DNA of 64,000 nt from Ancylobacter tetraedralis (GTDB lineage Bacteria > Pseudomonadota > Alphaproteobacteria > Rhizobiales > Xanthobacteraceae): contig NZ_JACICD010000013.1 in assembly GCF_014195655.1 (NCBI RefSeq), forward strand, positions 1 through 64,000. The letters run 5' to 3'. The notes under the pieces are model-generated. The model was not told the DNA's origin and ran no database searches. It saw only the letters and a list, made by a program, of their open reading frames with translations. A program made the translations under genes and the position numbers. This document shows, one piece after another, positions 1 through 7,547 of the stretch. Position 1 is the first letter of the stretch; every line of letters begins with the position of its first letter.

Positions 1-132
1 ATGCCCGCCTTCGGCAAGGCCTATTCCGACGCCGAAGTGGCCGCCGTCGCAAACTACGTCACCGAACGCTTCGGAAGCCAGACCTCGACACTGACCCCGC
101 ATGACGTGGCGAAGCTGCGCGCCATGGAGTGA
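1..132 (+). CDS. Cytochrome c, C-terminal fragment (cut by window start)
   Basis: The reading frame is open from base 1 and stops at 130-132, giving 43 residues. The segment MPAFGKAYSDAEVAAVANYV matches the end of class I cytochrome c domains: a Met-Pro pair that supplies the distal haem ligand, followed by the final amphipathic helix with the S-D-x-E-V-A-A-V-x-N-Y-V pattern. Such domains commonly act as electron acceptors for periplasmic dehydrogenases. The haem-binding CxxCH motif would lie upstream of the window, so the subtype cannot be judged. Confidence 0.6.
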   Translation: MPAFGKAYSDAEVAAVANYVTERFGSQTSTLTPHDVAKLRAME

Positions 133-193
133 CAACCGGCCCTGCCCATCCCCGACCTTCGGGAATGGGCCGGGCCATGCAGGAGCGATCGCT

Positions 194-826
194 GTGAAAC
201 TCTATGTCCACCCCGGCGCGAGCTCGCTCTCCGTTCACATCCTGCTGCGCGAGATCGGTACGCCGTTCGACCTTGAGGTCATCAACGTCACGGCGAAGCG
301 GCGGGCGGACGGCAGCGACTATCGGGAGATAGCGCCGCGCGGCATGGTTCCGCTGCTGGAGCTTCCGTCCGGAGAGCGGCTCACGGAAAATCTCGTCATC
401 GCGCAGTATGTTTGCGATGCGGCGGGTCGCGAGGATCTCATGCCCGCCGCGGGCACGCTGGCGCGTTACCGCGTGATGGAGTGGCAGAGCTTTGTCGCGG
501 CGGAGCTGCACAAGAGCTTCATTCCCCTCAACTGGAAGATCGACGCACCGATACGCGAGCTGGTGCTTGCCCGGATCCGGGGACGCCTTTCCTTCGTGGA
601 GCAGAGCCTTGCCGGGCCGTTTCTCACCGGAGCGACCTTCACCGCAGCGGACGCCTACCTCTTTGTCATTGCCAGCTGGACGCGGTTCTACGGCATCGAC
701 ATCGCCGGTCTCCCGCGCCTCTCCGCCCTTCTTCGCCGTATCGGCGAAAGGCCCTCCGTGCGTGCCGCGCTGGCTGCGGAAGGGCGAGGCATGGTGACGC
801 TGGACGATCCCGCGCCTGCGCCCTGA
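194..826 (+). CDS. Glutathione S-transferase family protein (beta-class-like)
   Basis: 210 residues, the usual length for a bacterial GST. The N-terminal thioredoxin-like domain begins MKLYVHPGASSLSVHILLRE, followed by the cis-Pro segment GMVPLLEL and the glutathione-binding pair LTEN (E-N in place of the common E-S). The helical C-terminal domain contains FTAADAYLFV, the conserved N-capping box of GSTs. The position of the usual beta-class Cys10 is taken by Ala/Ser in GASS, so catalysis would use another residue. I chose the GTG at 194 because AGGAGCG lies at the right distance upstream; a longer reading frame from 101 overlaps the preceding cytochrome gene and adds no homologous sequence. 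The substrate is unknown. Confidence 0.8.
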   Translation: MKLYVHPGASSLSVHILLREIGTPFDLEVINVTAKRRADGSDYREIAPRGMVPLLELPSGERLTENLVIAQYVCDAAGREDLMPAAGTLARYRVMEWQSFVAAELHKSFIPLNWKIDAPIRELVLARIRGRLSFVEQSLAGPFLTGATFTAADAYLFVIASWTRFYGIDIAGLPRLSALLRRIGERPSVRAALAAEGRGMVTLDDPAPAP

Positions 827-854
827 TCTTCCGGTTCCCCACGGGAGTTCTGCA

Positions 855-1000
855 ATGAAGCCGAACTATTCGCCGCGCTCGGCGGAGCTTTACGCCGACA
901 CCGCGCCCCCCGTGCTGCCCAAGACGGACAGGGTGCGGGATCTCGCCCGCATGGCGTTCGTGGTCATCGATCCGCGGCGCATGACGGCTTCGTGCCAATC
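855..1000 (+). pseudogene. Probable N-terminal gene remnant, family uncertain
   Basis: An ATG at 855 opens a frame whose first 42 or so residues read like a real protein start, with SAELYADTAPPVLPKTDRVR and then a hydrophobic strand ending VVIDPRRM. After about base 985 the frame turns into composition typical of non-coding DNA and runs on without recognisable sequence to 1193. The beginning is reminiscent of small VOC (glyoxalase/dioxygenase) or related enzymes, but I cannot assign it. It is best read as a gene whose body was lost by deletion or recombination. The rest of the 827-1183 gap is more AT-rich and probably holds the promoter of the next genes. Confidence 0.3.
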
Positions 1001-1151
1001 CGCAATCGGTTGGCGACCTTGGCGGCGTCAGGCAAAACCGCAGCAGAAACAGTGCCCTGCCAGGCCCTTTCCACGATATAAGTATTCATACCGCACGGCA
1101 TGGCTGAAAAGACGGCTTTTATGTCCTAACGAAAGAGAGAGCCTGATTATT

Positions 1152-1177
1152 AAGTCTCCCGCAGATAGCGGGGACTT
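1152..1177 (+). promoter_or_regulatory. Hairpin next to the start of the CMD-family gene
   Basis: Arms AAGTCTCCCGC and GCGGGGACTT pair with one bulged T around the loop AGATA. The 3' arm contains the only purine-rich stretch (GCGGGGA) that could act as ribosome binding site for the gene starting at 1184, so folding could limit translation. Seen by eye only. Confidence 0.35.
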
Positions 1178-1183
1178 GATGAT

Positions 1184-1531
1184 ATGCACATGATGGACTG
1201 GAATACGTATCGCGACCAGGTTCTCGCCGGGGTCGGCGAGGTGGGCAAGCTCAGCCCGGATACGGTGCGCGGCTATGTGCAGCTCGGCGCGGCCGGCGGG
1301 AAGACCAACCATCTCGATGCCAAGACGCGTGAGCTGATCGCGCTTGCCTGCGCGGTCACGCTGCGCTGTGACGGCTGTATCACCGTCCATGGCCAGCAGG
1401 CCCTCAAGCTCGGCGCCACGCGTGAGGAAATCGCCGAGGCTCTCGGGGTGGCCGTCGCCCTCAATGCCGGCGCCGCCCTTGTCTATTCCACCCGCACCCT
1501 GGACGCGGTCGCCGCGGCCGGCGAGATCTGA
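1184..1531 (+). CDS. Carboxymuconolactone decarboxylase (AhpD-like) family protein
   Basis: 115 residues, the usual size for a single CMD domain. The core motif CDGCITVH is the CxxC-x3-H signature of AhpD-like members, which use the two cysteines for peroxide or thiol-disulfide reactions; true carboxymuconolactone decarboxylases lack this pair. The flanking segments KTRELIALACAVTLRC and GATREEIAEALGVAVALNAG match the family helices. Three Met codons (1184, 1190, 1193) could start it; the first is used here. It is followed after 9 bases by a DUF417 membrane protein, a pairing that suggests a joint role in oxidative or reactive-chlorine stress (inference). Confidence 0.8.
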   Translation: MHMMDWNTYRDQVLAGVGEVGKLSPDTVRGYVQLGAAGGKTNHLDAKTRELIALACAVTLRCDGCITVHGQQALKLGATREEIAEALGVAVALNAGAALVYSTRTLDAVAAAGEI

Positions 1532-1540
1532 GGCGTTGCC

Positions 1541-2185
1541 ATGTACGCGCTCTATCGGCAGACCCTGACGCTCATCGCCGCTCCGCTGTCCTTCCGGCTC
1601 GGCATCGCCGCCATGAAGGTGGCCATCGCGATCATCTTCCTCTGGATCGGCGCCCTGAAATTCGTGCCCTACGAGGCCGACAGCATCACGCCCTTCGTGG
1701 CGAACAGCCCCTTCATGTCGTTCTTCTACAATGAGCCGGCCGGCTACAAGGCTCATCTCACCCATGAGGGCGAACTCGACCCCGCCAAGCGTGCCTGGGA
1801 GACCGCGAACAACACCTATGGCTTCTCGCGCGGCCTTGGCACGGTGGAGCTTCTCATCGGCGGTCTGACGTTCGCCGGGCTGTGGAACCGCAAGCTTGGC
1901 CTCGCGGGCGCGGCCCTCGCCTTCGCGACGCCTTTTGTCACGCTCTCCTTTCTGGTCACGACACCAGAGGCCTGGGTCGCGGCCCTCGGCGACGCCGAGC
2001 ATGGCTTTCCCTATCTCTCGGGCGCGGGACGCCTGGTGCTGAAGGATGTCGCACTGCTGGCGGGCGCCTGGCTTGTCCTCGTCGCCACCGCGCGCCAGCT
2101 TCTCATCGAGGTCGAGATTGAGGCGAGCAAGCTGGCGAAGGGAGATTGCTTCCTCGAGCCGCCGGCTCCTGCCCGCCGCCGCTGA
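1541..2185 (+). CDS. DUF417 (YkgB/RclC-like) inner-membrane protein
   Basis: 214 residues with about four hydrophobic segments, the first around residues 20-40 (AMKVAIAIIFLWIGALKF) and others near 100-125, 130-150 and 175-195. The motif FLWIGALKFVPYEADSITPFVANSPFMSF is the hallmark of DUF417 proteins; its E. coli relative RclC belongs to the reactive-chlorine resistance operon. The gene begins 9 bases after the AhpD-like gene and is probably cotranscribed with it. The biochemical activity of the family is not known. The C-terminus ends in a short Pro/Arg-rich tail. Confidence 0.75.
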   Translation: MYALYRQTLTLIAAPLSFRLGIAAMKVAIAIIFLWIGALKFVPYEADSITPFVANSPFMSFFYNEPAGYKAHLTHEGELDPAKRAWETANNTYGFSRGLGTVELLIGGLTFAGLWNRKLGLAGAALAFATPFVTLSFLVTTPEAWVAALGDAEHGFPYLSGAGRLVLKDVALLAGAWLVLVATARQLLIEVEIEASKLAKGDCFLEPPAPARRR

Positions 2186-2256
2186 GTTCAAGGGCTTTGC
2201 GGCAGGGCCGCCTTCCTCCCCCTGAAGAGGATGGCGTTCACATTCCGAGGTATTCC

Positions 2257-3663
2257 ATGTCCCATCGTCTTCTCATCGACGGCCGCCTCGTCGACGGCGC
2301 GCAAACCCTCGACGTCATCGATCCGACGCGCGCCACTGTCTTCGCCCGGTCCCCGCGCGCCAACGCCACGCAGGCCGAACAGGCCATTGCCGCAGCAAAG
2401 CGCGCGCTGAAGGGCTGGGCCGCGCTCGGCTATGAGGGCCGCCGGCCCTTCATCGAGCGCATGGCGGATGCGATGGCCGCCAATCGCGACCGCATCGCCG
2501 AGACGCTGACCCGCGAGCGCGGAGGCCCGATTGCCGATTGCCGCGTCGAAGTGGAACGGGCCACGGCCGCGATCCGCCATTTCGCCGGGCAGAAGCTGGA
2601 GGACCGCGTCCTCCGCCAGACCGATCAGGAACTGATCGTCGAGCAACGTTACCCACAGGGCGTAGTGGTCGCCATCCTGCCGTGGAACCGGCCGATGACG
2701 CTGCTCGCGTTCAAGTTCGGGCCGGCGCTGATCACCGGCAACACGCTCATCATCAAGCCGGCGCCGTCGACGCCGCTGAGCACGCTCATCCTCGGCGAAC
2801 TCGCGGCCGAGATATTTCCGCCGGGCGTGGTGCAGACGCTGGTGGATGCGAACGACCTCGGCCCGCTCCTGACCAGCCATCCCGATGTGGCGCATGTCAG
2901 CTTCACCGGCTCGACTCCGACCGGCAAGAAGGTGCTCGGCGCGGCCGCCGGCACGCTGAAGCGCTTCACGCTGGAGCTCGGCGGCAACGACGCGGCCATC
3001 GTGCTCGACGATGCCGATCCCGAATGGGCGGCGGAACGCATCTTCGCCTCGGCGATGATCAATGCCGGGCAGGTTTGCTACGCCGCCAAGCGCGTCTATG
3101 CCCCGCGCCGCCTGTTCGACGCCGTAGCCGGCGCGCTGGCGAAGCATGCGGCGGCGGCGGTGCTCGGCGACGGGCTGGATCCCGCCACCACGATGGGGCC
3201 GCTGCAGAACCGCATGCAGTACGAGAAGGTGCTGGAATTCATCGCCTCGGCCCGTGCCGACGGTGGTACCTTCCTCACCGGCGGCGAGCCGACGGGACAG
3301 GGCTATTTCATCCGCCCTGCCATCGTCACCGGCCTTCCCGACAATGCGCGGCTGGTGCGCGAGGAGCAGTTTGGCCCGGTCCTCCCGGTGCAGATCTATG
3401 AGGATCTCGACGACGCCATCGCGCAGGCGAACGACACGGACTATGGCCTGGGCGGCACGATCTGGACCTCGGATGTTCGCCGCGGGATCGCCATTGCCGG
3501 CCGCATCGAAACGGGGACGATCTGGGTGAACCAGCACATGTCGCTGCCCTTTGATGTCCCATTCGGCGGCGCCAAACAGTCTGGCATCGGCCTGCAAAAT
3601 GGCATCGAGGGATTGGAAGACATGACGCAGCTGCGCGTGCTGAACGCCCGGCTGTCGGTGTGA
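2257..3663 (+). CDS. NAD(P)-dependent aldehyde dehydrogenase
   Basis: 468 residues, the standard length of an ALDH-superfamily subunit. Visible motifs in order: PWNRPMTLLAFKFGPAL (cofactor and substrate channel), FTGSTPTGKKV (NAD-binding turn), the general-base glutamate in LELGGND, and the catalytic cysteine in NAGQVCYAAKRVY; the C-terminal EEQFGPVLPV and PFGGAKQSGIG are also present. The sequence is closest in style to aldehyde dehydrogenases of aromatic and medium-chain aldehydes. I chose ATG 2257 because GAGG stands 6 bases upstream; the frame is open further back to 2146, inside the previous gene. It may be cotranscribed with the DUF417 gene 71 bases upstream. Confidence 0.9.
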   Translation: MSHRLLIDGRLVDGAQTLDVIDPTRATVFARSPRANATQAEQAIAAAKRALKGWAALGYEGRRPFIERMADAMAANRDRIAETLTRERGGPIADCRVEVERATAAIRHFAGQKLEDRVLRQTDQELIVEQRYPQGVVVAILPWNRPMTLLAFKFGPALITGNTLIIKPAPSTPLSTLILGELAAEIFPPGVVQTLVDANDLGPLLTSHPDVAHVSFTGSTPTGKKVLGAAAGTLKRFTLELGGNDAAIVLDDADPEWAAERIFASAMINAGQVCYAAKRVYAPRRLFDAVAGALAKHAAAAVLGDGLDPATTMGPLQNRMQYEKVLEFIASARADGGTFLTGGEPTGQGYFIRPAIVTGLPDNARLVREEQFGPVLPVQIYEDLDDAIAQANDTDYGLGGTIWTSDVRRGIAIAGRIETGTIWVNQHMSLPFDVPFGGAKQSGIGLQNGIEGLEDMTQLRVLNARLSV

Positions 3664-3690
3664 CGTAATCTGAACCCTGCAGGATGCGCC

Positions 3691-3765
3691 ATGAACGCGC
3701 TTGACGCGGCGAAGGCCGGAGCCTTCGCCATCGGCGGCAATCGGGTGGTTGACCGGAGACTCTGA
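3691..3765 (+). pseudogene. Remnant of an aldo/keto reductase N-terminus
   Basis: A 24-codon frame beginning at ATG 3691, 27 bases after the aldehyde dehydrogenase, encodes AGAFAIGGNRVVDR. Aldo/keto reductases often begin with a similar phrase (xFxIGGxxxVNRLGFGAMR). The similarity stops where the rest of the enzyme should follow, and a stop codon is reached at once. This suggests that a former downstream gene was cut here, at the left edge of the CRISPR-Cas block. Confidence 0.35.
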
Positions 3766-4384
3766 TCCTCCTGCCGATTTAGGGAGAGCCCGTCGATCAC
3801 CGAGACGGACGGTGCGCGCCTCACGGTTCACCACATCGGTGGCGGCTGCCATGCGGCGGGTCCGCTGCGCCCCGGCCCGCGGCCAGTCGGAATGATCGGC
3901 GGACCCGAGGCTTGGCGCTCGTCTCATCCTCCGCACCGACGCCCCCCATGTAAATGCCGCGAGCGGCACCATGGCCGGCCATTCGAGATCTTTGGATCGA
4001 GACGGCCCGTGCGCGAGCAGGTGGGCTGGCGGCATTTCGAGGTGGAGGAGCGCCGGCTGGCTCTCGGCGGCGCGCCTTTTCGCGCCGCCATACGCGTCCT
4101 GCGCCACGACGGCCTGAAGACCGAGCCCGCCTTCGCCCGCGCCCTTGGCCTGGACGGCGATCGCTATGCCGCGCGGCTGGCCCTGCACGCGCAGGACGAT
4201 GCGGAATTGCTCAAGAGGATCGATCACAGCCGTCGCGACACCGCGGGCTGAAAGGCAGAGGCCGCGCGAACGCCCAGACCTCAGGTTGCATTCAACTACC
4301 ATTTCGCGTCACTCTTGCCGGGGGCGAATCCGGCACGCCCACGGAGCGCCCTTCACTGTTACGTCAGCTCCGGTGGTCGCGCGC
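3766..4384. other. Gap before cas3 with one unassigned open frame
   Basis: About 620 bases separate the reductase remnant from the cas3 start. On the plus strand an open frame at 3892-4251 encodes up to 119 residues. Only its second half, from about 4009 (VGWRHFEVEERRLALGG to the end), has protein-like composition, with a helical C-terminus; I do not recognise it. The first half is Arg/Pro-rich and probably non-coding. The segment may hold the cas3 promoter and leftovers of a gene displaced by the CRISPR-Cas block. No repeats or att-like sites were found. Confidence 0.35.
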
Positions 4385-6700
4385 ATGGTCACGGTCTACG
4401 CCCATTCCCTCCCCGGCGAAGCCCTCGATCGCTGGGAACCGTTGCCCGACCACGGCGCGGCGGTCGGCGCCCTCGCGGCGGCCTTTGCCGAGCCGCTGGG
4501 ATGGGCGCAGGTCCTGCGCCTCGCCGGGTGGCTGCACGACATCGGCAAGCTTTCGCCGGACTTCCAGGCCTATATTGCCGGGCGCCTCGCCTCCGGTGGC
4601 GATCACTCCTCCGCCGGGGCGCGGATCGCGCTGGATCATTACGGGCCCGGCCTCGGCACGATGCTCGCCGCCATCATCGCCGCCCATCATGCCGGCCTTG
4701 CCGATGGCGTCGACCTGAACGCGCGCATGGCCGGGGCGGCCAGGCTCGTTCCGGCCCAATGGTCCACCCTGACCGGGCCACTGCCGGACGCGGCGTCGCT
4801 GAAGCCGAGCGTGCCGCCGCCGACGGGAGGGCCGAAGGGCTTAGCCCTGAGCTTTCTGGTGCGGATGCTGTTCTCCTGCCTCGTCGATGCCGATTTCATC
4901 GCTACCGAAGACTTCTACGCCCGGGCGACCGGCGAGCCGAAGGAACGCGGCGGCCATGCCGATCTCGCGGTGCTGCGCGACCGGCTCGCCACCTTCATGG
5001 CGAACAAGCGCGCCGGCGCCGACCCGACGCCGCTCAACGAGTTGCGCGCCGGCATCCTCGACCATGCCGTGGCCAAGGCGGCCCTGCCTCCCGGGTCGTT
5101 CAGCCTCACCGTGCCGACCGGCGGGGGCAAGACGCTCGCCTCGCTCTCCTTCGCGCTCGAACATGCCGTGCGCCACGGCCTGCGCCGGGTCATCTACGTC
5201 ATTCCCTACACCTCGATCATCGAGCAGACGGCCGACGTCGTCCGAAAGGCGCTCGGTGGGGAGAACGACGTTCTAGAACACCATGCCAGCTTCGACTGGG
5301 AGAAGGCACGCAAGGAGCGGCTGGCGGACGACGAGGCGCCCAGTGTCCTCGCCAAGCTGCAGCGCGCGGCGGAGAACTGGGACGTGCCGATCGTCGTCAC
5401 GACGGCGGTGCAGTTCTTTGAGAGCCTGTTCGCCAACCGCACCTCGCGCTGCCGCAAGCTGCACAACATAGCCGGCAGCGTGGTGGTGTTGGATGAGGTG
5501 CAGACGCTGCCCTTGCCGCTGCTGCTACCCTCCCTCGCCGCGCTCGATCAGCTGGCGCGCAACTACCGCACCAGCGTGGTGCTGTGCACGGCGACGCAGC
5601 CGGCGCTGCGCCGCATCGACGGCGCCCTTCTCGACAGGGCCCGCTCACCCCTCGGGCTCGACCTGCCGCCGGAGCGCGAGCTGGCGCCCGATCCGGCCGG
5701 CCTCTACGCCGCGTTGAAACGCGTGGCGGTGGAACGGCTGGAGGCCGCGATCGCCGACGACGTGATCGCCGCGCGCTTTGCCGAGCAGCCGCAGATGCTG
5801 TGCATCGTCAACACCCGCCGGCATGCCCGCGCGCTGTTCGACGCGATCCGCGAGCTTCCCGGCGCGGTTCACCTCTCCACCCAGATGTGCGCCCGCCACC
5901 GCCGGATCGTGCTCGCCGATCTGCGGGCGAAGCTGAAAGCCGGCGAGCCGGTGCGGCTGGTGGCGACCTCGCTGATCGAGGCCGGCGTGGACATCAGCTT
6001 TCCCGAGGTGTGGCGCGCGGCGACGGGGATCGACGCCATCGCGCAGGCGGCTGGCCGCTGCAATCGCGAGGGCGAACTGCGCGACGCCGAGGAGCGGCCC
6101 CGGCTCGGCCGCGTCGTGGTGTTCGAGCCGGCAGAGGGGCATCTGCAGCATGACATGAAGCTGCGCTGGCAGGCCGCACAGCCGGTGCTGGAGAAACATG
6201 CCGACCCGCTCGGCCTTGAGGCGGTGAAGCACTATTTCGCGGATCTGTACTGGCAGAAGGGCGATGCCGCGACAGCGTTCGATTCCGCTGAGGTAGGCGC
6301 CTATCCCGGCATCCTTCCGGCTATCGGCGAGACGGCCGGCCTGGATTTCCCCTTCCGCTCCATCGCCGAGGCGTTCCGCATGATCGACGAGGAGGAGAAC
6401 GAGCCGGTGATCGTGCCGTGGCAGGCCGACGCGGAGGACAAGGACGCGGCAAACCTGCTGGCTACCATCGCGGCGCAGGAAAAGCCGCGCACGGCCGACC
6501 TGCGCCGGCTGCAGCAATATGTGGTGCCTATACCGAAAAAGGCGCGCGACGAATGGCTGTTGCGCGGCGTGCTGACGCCTGTGCACCCGGCACTCGGCGA
6601 CGCGATGCTGAAATTCGGGGACGATTCGCACTACCGGCCGCAGACCGGGGTCGATCTCGCGGACCTGACCTATCGGGATGTGATGGACAATATGATGTAG
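4385..6700 (+). CDS. cas3: CRISPR-associated nuclease-helicase Cas3, type I-C
   Basis: 771 residues, normal for type I-C Cas3. An N-terminal HD nuclease domain shows His7, LHDIGKLS with His51-Asp52, and DHSS / HHAG further metal ligands. The superfamily 2 helicase follows: Walker A VPTGGGKT (Lys249), motif Ia IPYTSIIEQ, the DExx box LDEVQ (Asp370), CTATQPAL, and motif V/VI ATSLIEAGVDISFPEVWR and QAAGRCNREGE. Cas3 is recruited to a DNA-bound Cascade complex and degrades the target strand. All active residues I can locate are present. ATG 4385 is chosen as the start because family similarity begins there; the frame is open back to 4145 without family sequence and no strong ribosome site is visible. 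It is the first gene of the cas cluster, 169 bases ahead of cas5. Confidence 0.95.
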   Translation: MVTVYAHSLPGEALDRWEPLPDHGAAVGALAAAFAEPLGWAQVLRLAGWLHDIGKLSPDFQAYIAGRLASGGDHSSAGARIALDHYGPGLGTMLAAIIAAHHAGLADGVDLNARMAGAARLVPAQWSTLTGPLPDAASLKPSVPPPTGGPKGLALSFLVRMLFSCLVDADFIATEDFYARATGEPKERGGHADLAVLRDRLATFMANKRAGADPTPLNELRAGILDHAVAKAALPPGSFSLTVPTGGGKTLASLSFALEHAVRHGLRRVIYVIPYTSIIEQTADVVRKALGGENDVLEHHASFDWEKARKERLADDEAPSVLAKLQRAAENWDVPIVVTTAVQFFESLFANRTSRCRKLHNIAGSVVVLDEVQTLPLPLLLPSLAALDQLARNYRTSVVLCTATQPALRRIDGALLDRARSPLGLDLPPERELAPDPAGLYAALKRVAVERLEAAIADDVIAARFAEQPQMLCIVNTRRHARALFDAIRELPGAVHLSTQMCARHRRIVLADLRAKLKAGEPVRLVATSLIEAGVDISFPEVWRAATGIDAIAQAAGRCNREGELRDAEERPRLGRVVVFEPAEGHLQHDMKLRWQAAQPVLEKHADPLGLEAVKHYFADLYWQKGDAATAFDSAEVGAYPGILPAIGETAGLDFPFRSIAEAFRMIDEEENEPVIVPWQADAEDKDAANLLATIAAQEKPRTADLRRLQQYVVPIPKKARDEWLLRGVLTPVHPALGDAMLKFGDDSHYRPQTGVDLADLTYRDVMDNMM

Positions 6701-6820
6701 GCGCACGCCTCTCCCCGTGGCACGGAGGGCGGACGCCGCGGGCATGCCGTCGCCGCTGCAATCATCGGTGGAAAACCGTCAATCTTCCGCAACGACAATT
6801 GCACGGCCCGAGCTTCTGGA

Positions 6821-6849
6821 TTGAGGTGTCTTGGTGCAGCTGATTATGG
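6821..6849 (+). promoter_or_regulatory. Candidate promoter for the cascade genes
   Basis: TTGAGG (6821-6826) and TTATGG (6844-6849) are separated by 17 bases and resemble sigma-70 -35 and -10 boxes. They sit 20 bases before cas5, in the only sizeable gap of the cas operon. Assigned by eye; an expression start site has not been seen. Confidence 0.3.
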
Positions 6850-6869
6850 GTCGATGGCGAGGTCGATAG

Positions 6870-7547
6870 ATGTCCTACGGTGTCCGGCTGCATGTCTGGG
6901 GCGAGCGGGCGTGCTTCACGCGGCCGGAGATGAAGGTCGAGCGCGTTTCCTATGACGTGATGACCCCTTCGGCCGCGCGCGGCATCCTTGAGGCGATCCA
7001 CTGGAAGCCGGCTATCCGCTGGACCATCGACGCCATCCACGTGTTGCGGCCGATCCGCTTCCAGTCCTTCCGCCGCAACGAAGTCGGGGCCAAGGCCAGC
7101 GCCGCCTCGGCCGGCACGGCGATGCGCGCCGGCAGCACCGCCGGGCTCGGCCTCGTGGTCGAGGACAACCGGCAGCAGCGCGCCACCCTGTTCCTGACCG
7201 ACGTTGCCTATGTCATCGAGGCGCATTTCGAGCTGACCGCCCGGGCGGGACCGGAGGATAGCGAGGCCAAGCACCTGAGCATGTTCAACCGCCGCGCGGC
7301 GGCCGGCCAGTGCTTCCATCGCCCGTGCCTGGGCACCCGCGAATGCGTCGCCGACTTCGATCTGGTCGCGCCCGGCGCGCCGCTGCCGGAAAGCCGGCTT
7401 CCCGACGACCAGCGCAACCGCGATCTCGGCTGGATGCTCTACGACATCGATTTCGCCGACGGCAACACGTCCCGCTTCTTTCAGGCGCGGCTGACCGACG
7501 GCGTGCTCGACGTGAAGGCCTGCCTCGCCGGGGGCACCGTGTCATGA
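6870..7547 (+). CDS. cas5c: Cas5 of type I-C (Cas5d), crRNA-processing endonuclease
   Basis: 225 residues. The start MSYGVRLHVWGERACFTRPEMKVERVSYDVMTPSAARGILEAIHW is the conserved N-terminal RAMP fold of Cas5d/Cas5c, including the PSAARGILEAI glycine-containing helix. In type I-C systems, which lack Cas6, this protein cuts the repeat RNA and stays on the 5' handle of the crRNA. No cas6 is present here, in agreement with that role. A GAGGTC ribosome site precedes the ATG. The stop codon overlaps the cas8c start (ATGA), so the two are translationally coupled. Confidence 0.93.
   Translation: MSYGVRLHVWGERACFTRPEMKVERVSYDVMTPSAARGILEAIHWKPAIRWTIDAIHVLRPIRFQSFRRNEVGAKASAASAGTAMRAGSTAGLGLVVEDNRQQRATLFLTDVAYVIEAHFELTARAGPEDSEAKHLSMFNRRAAAGQCFHRPCLGTRECVADFDLVAPGAPLPESRLPDDQRNRDLGWMLYDIDFADGNTSRFFQARLTDGVLDVKACLAGGTVS

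Noticed and set aside
855..1193. A complete 112-residue protein
   Set aside because: Only the first 40 or so residues look like protein; the remainder has the composition of intergenic DNA and overlaps the next gene's start. Treated as a remnant.
2188..4302. 704-codon open frame on the minus strand
   Set aside because: It is antisense to the aldehyde dehydrogenase and the gap before cas3, with Arg/Ala-rich composition and no family resemblance.
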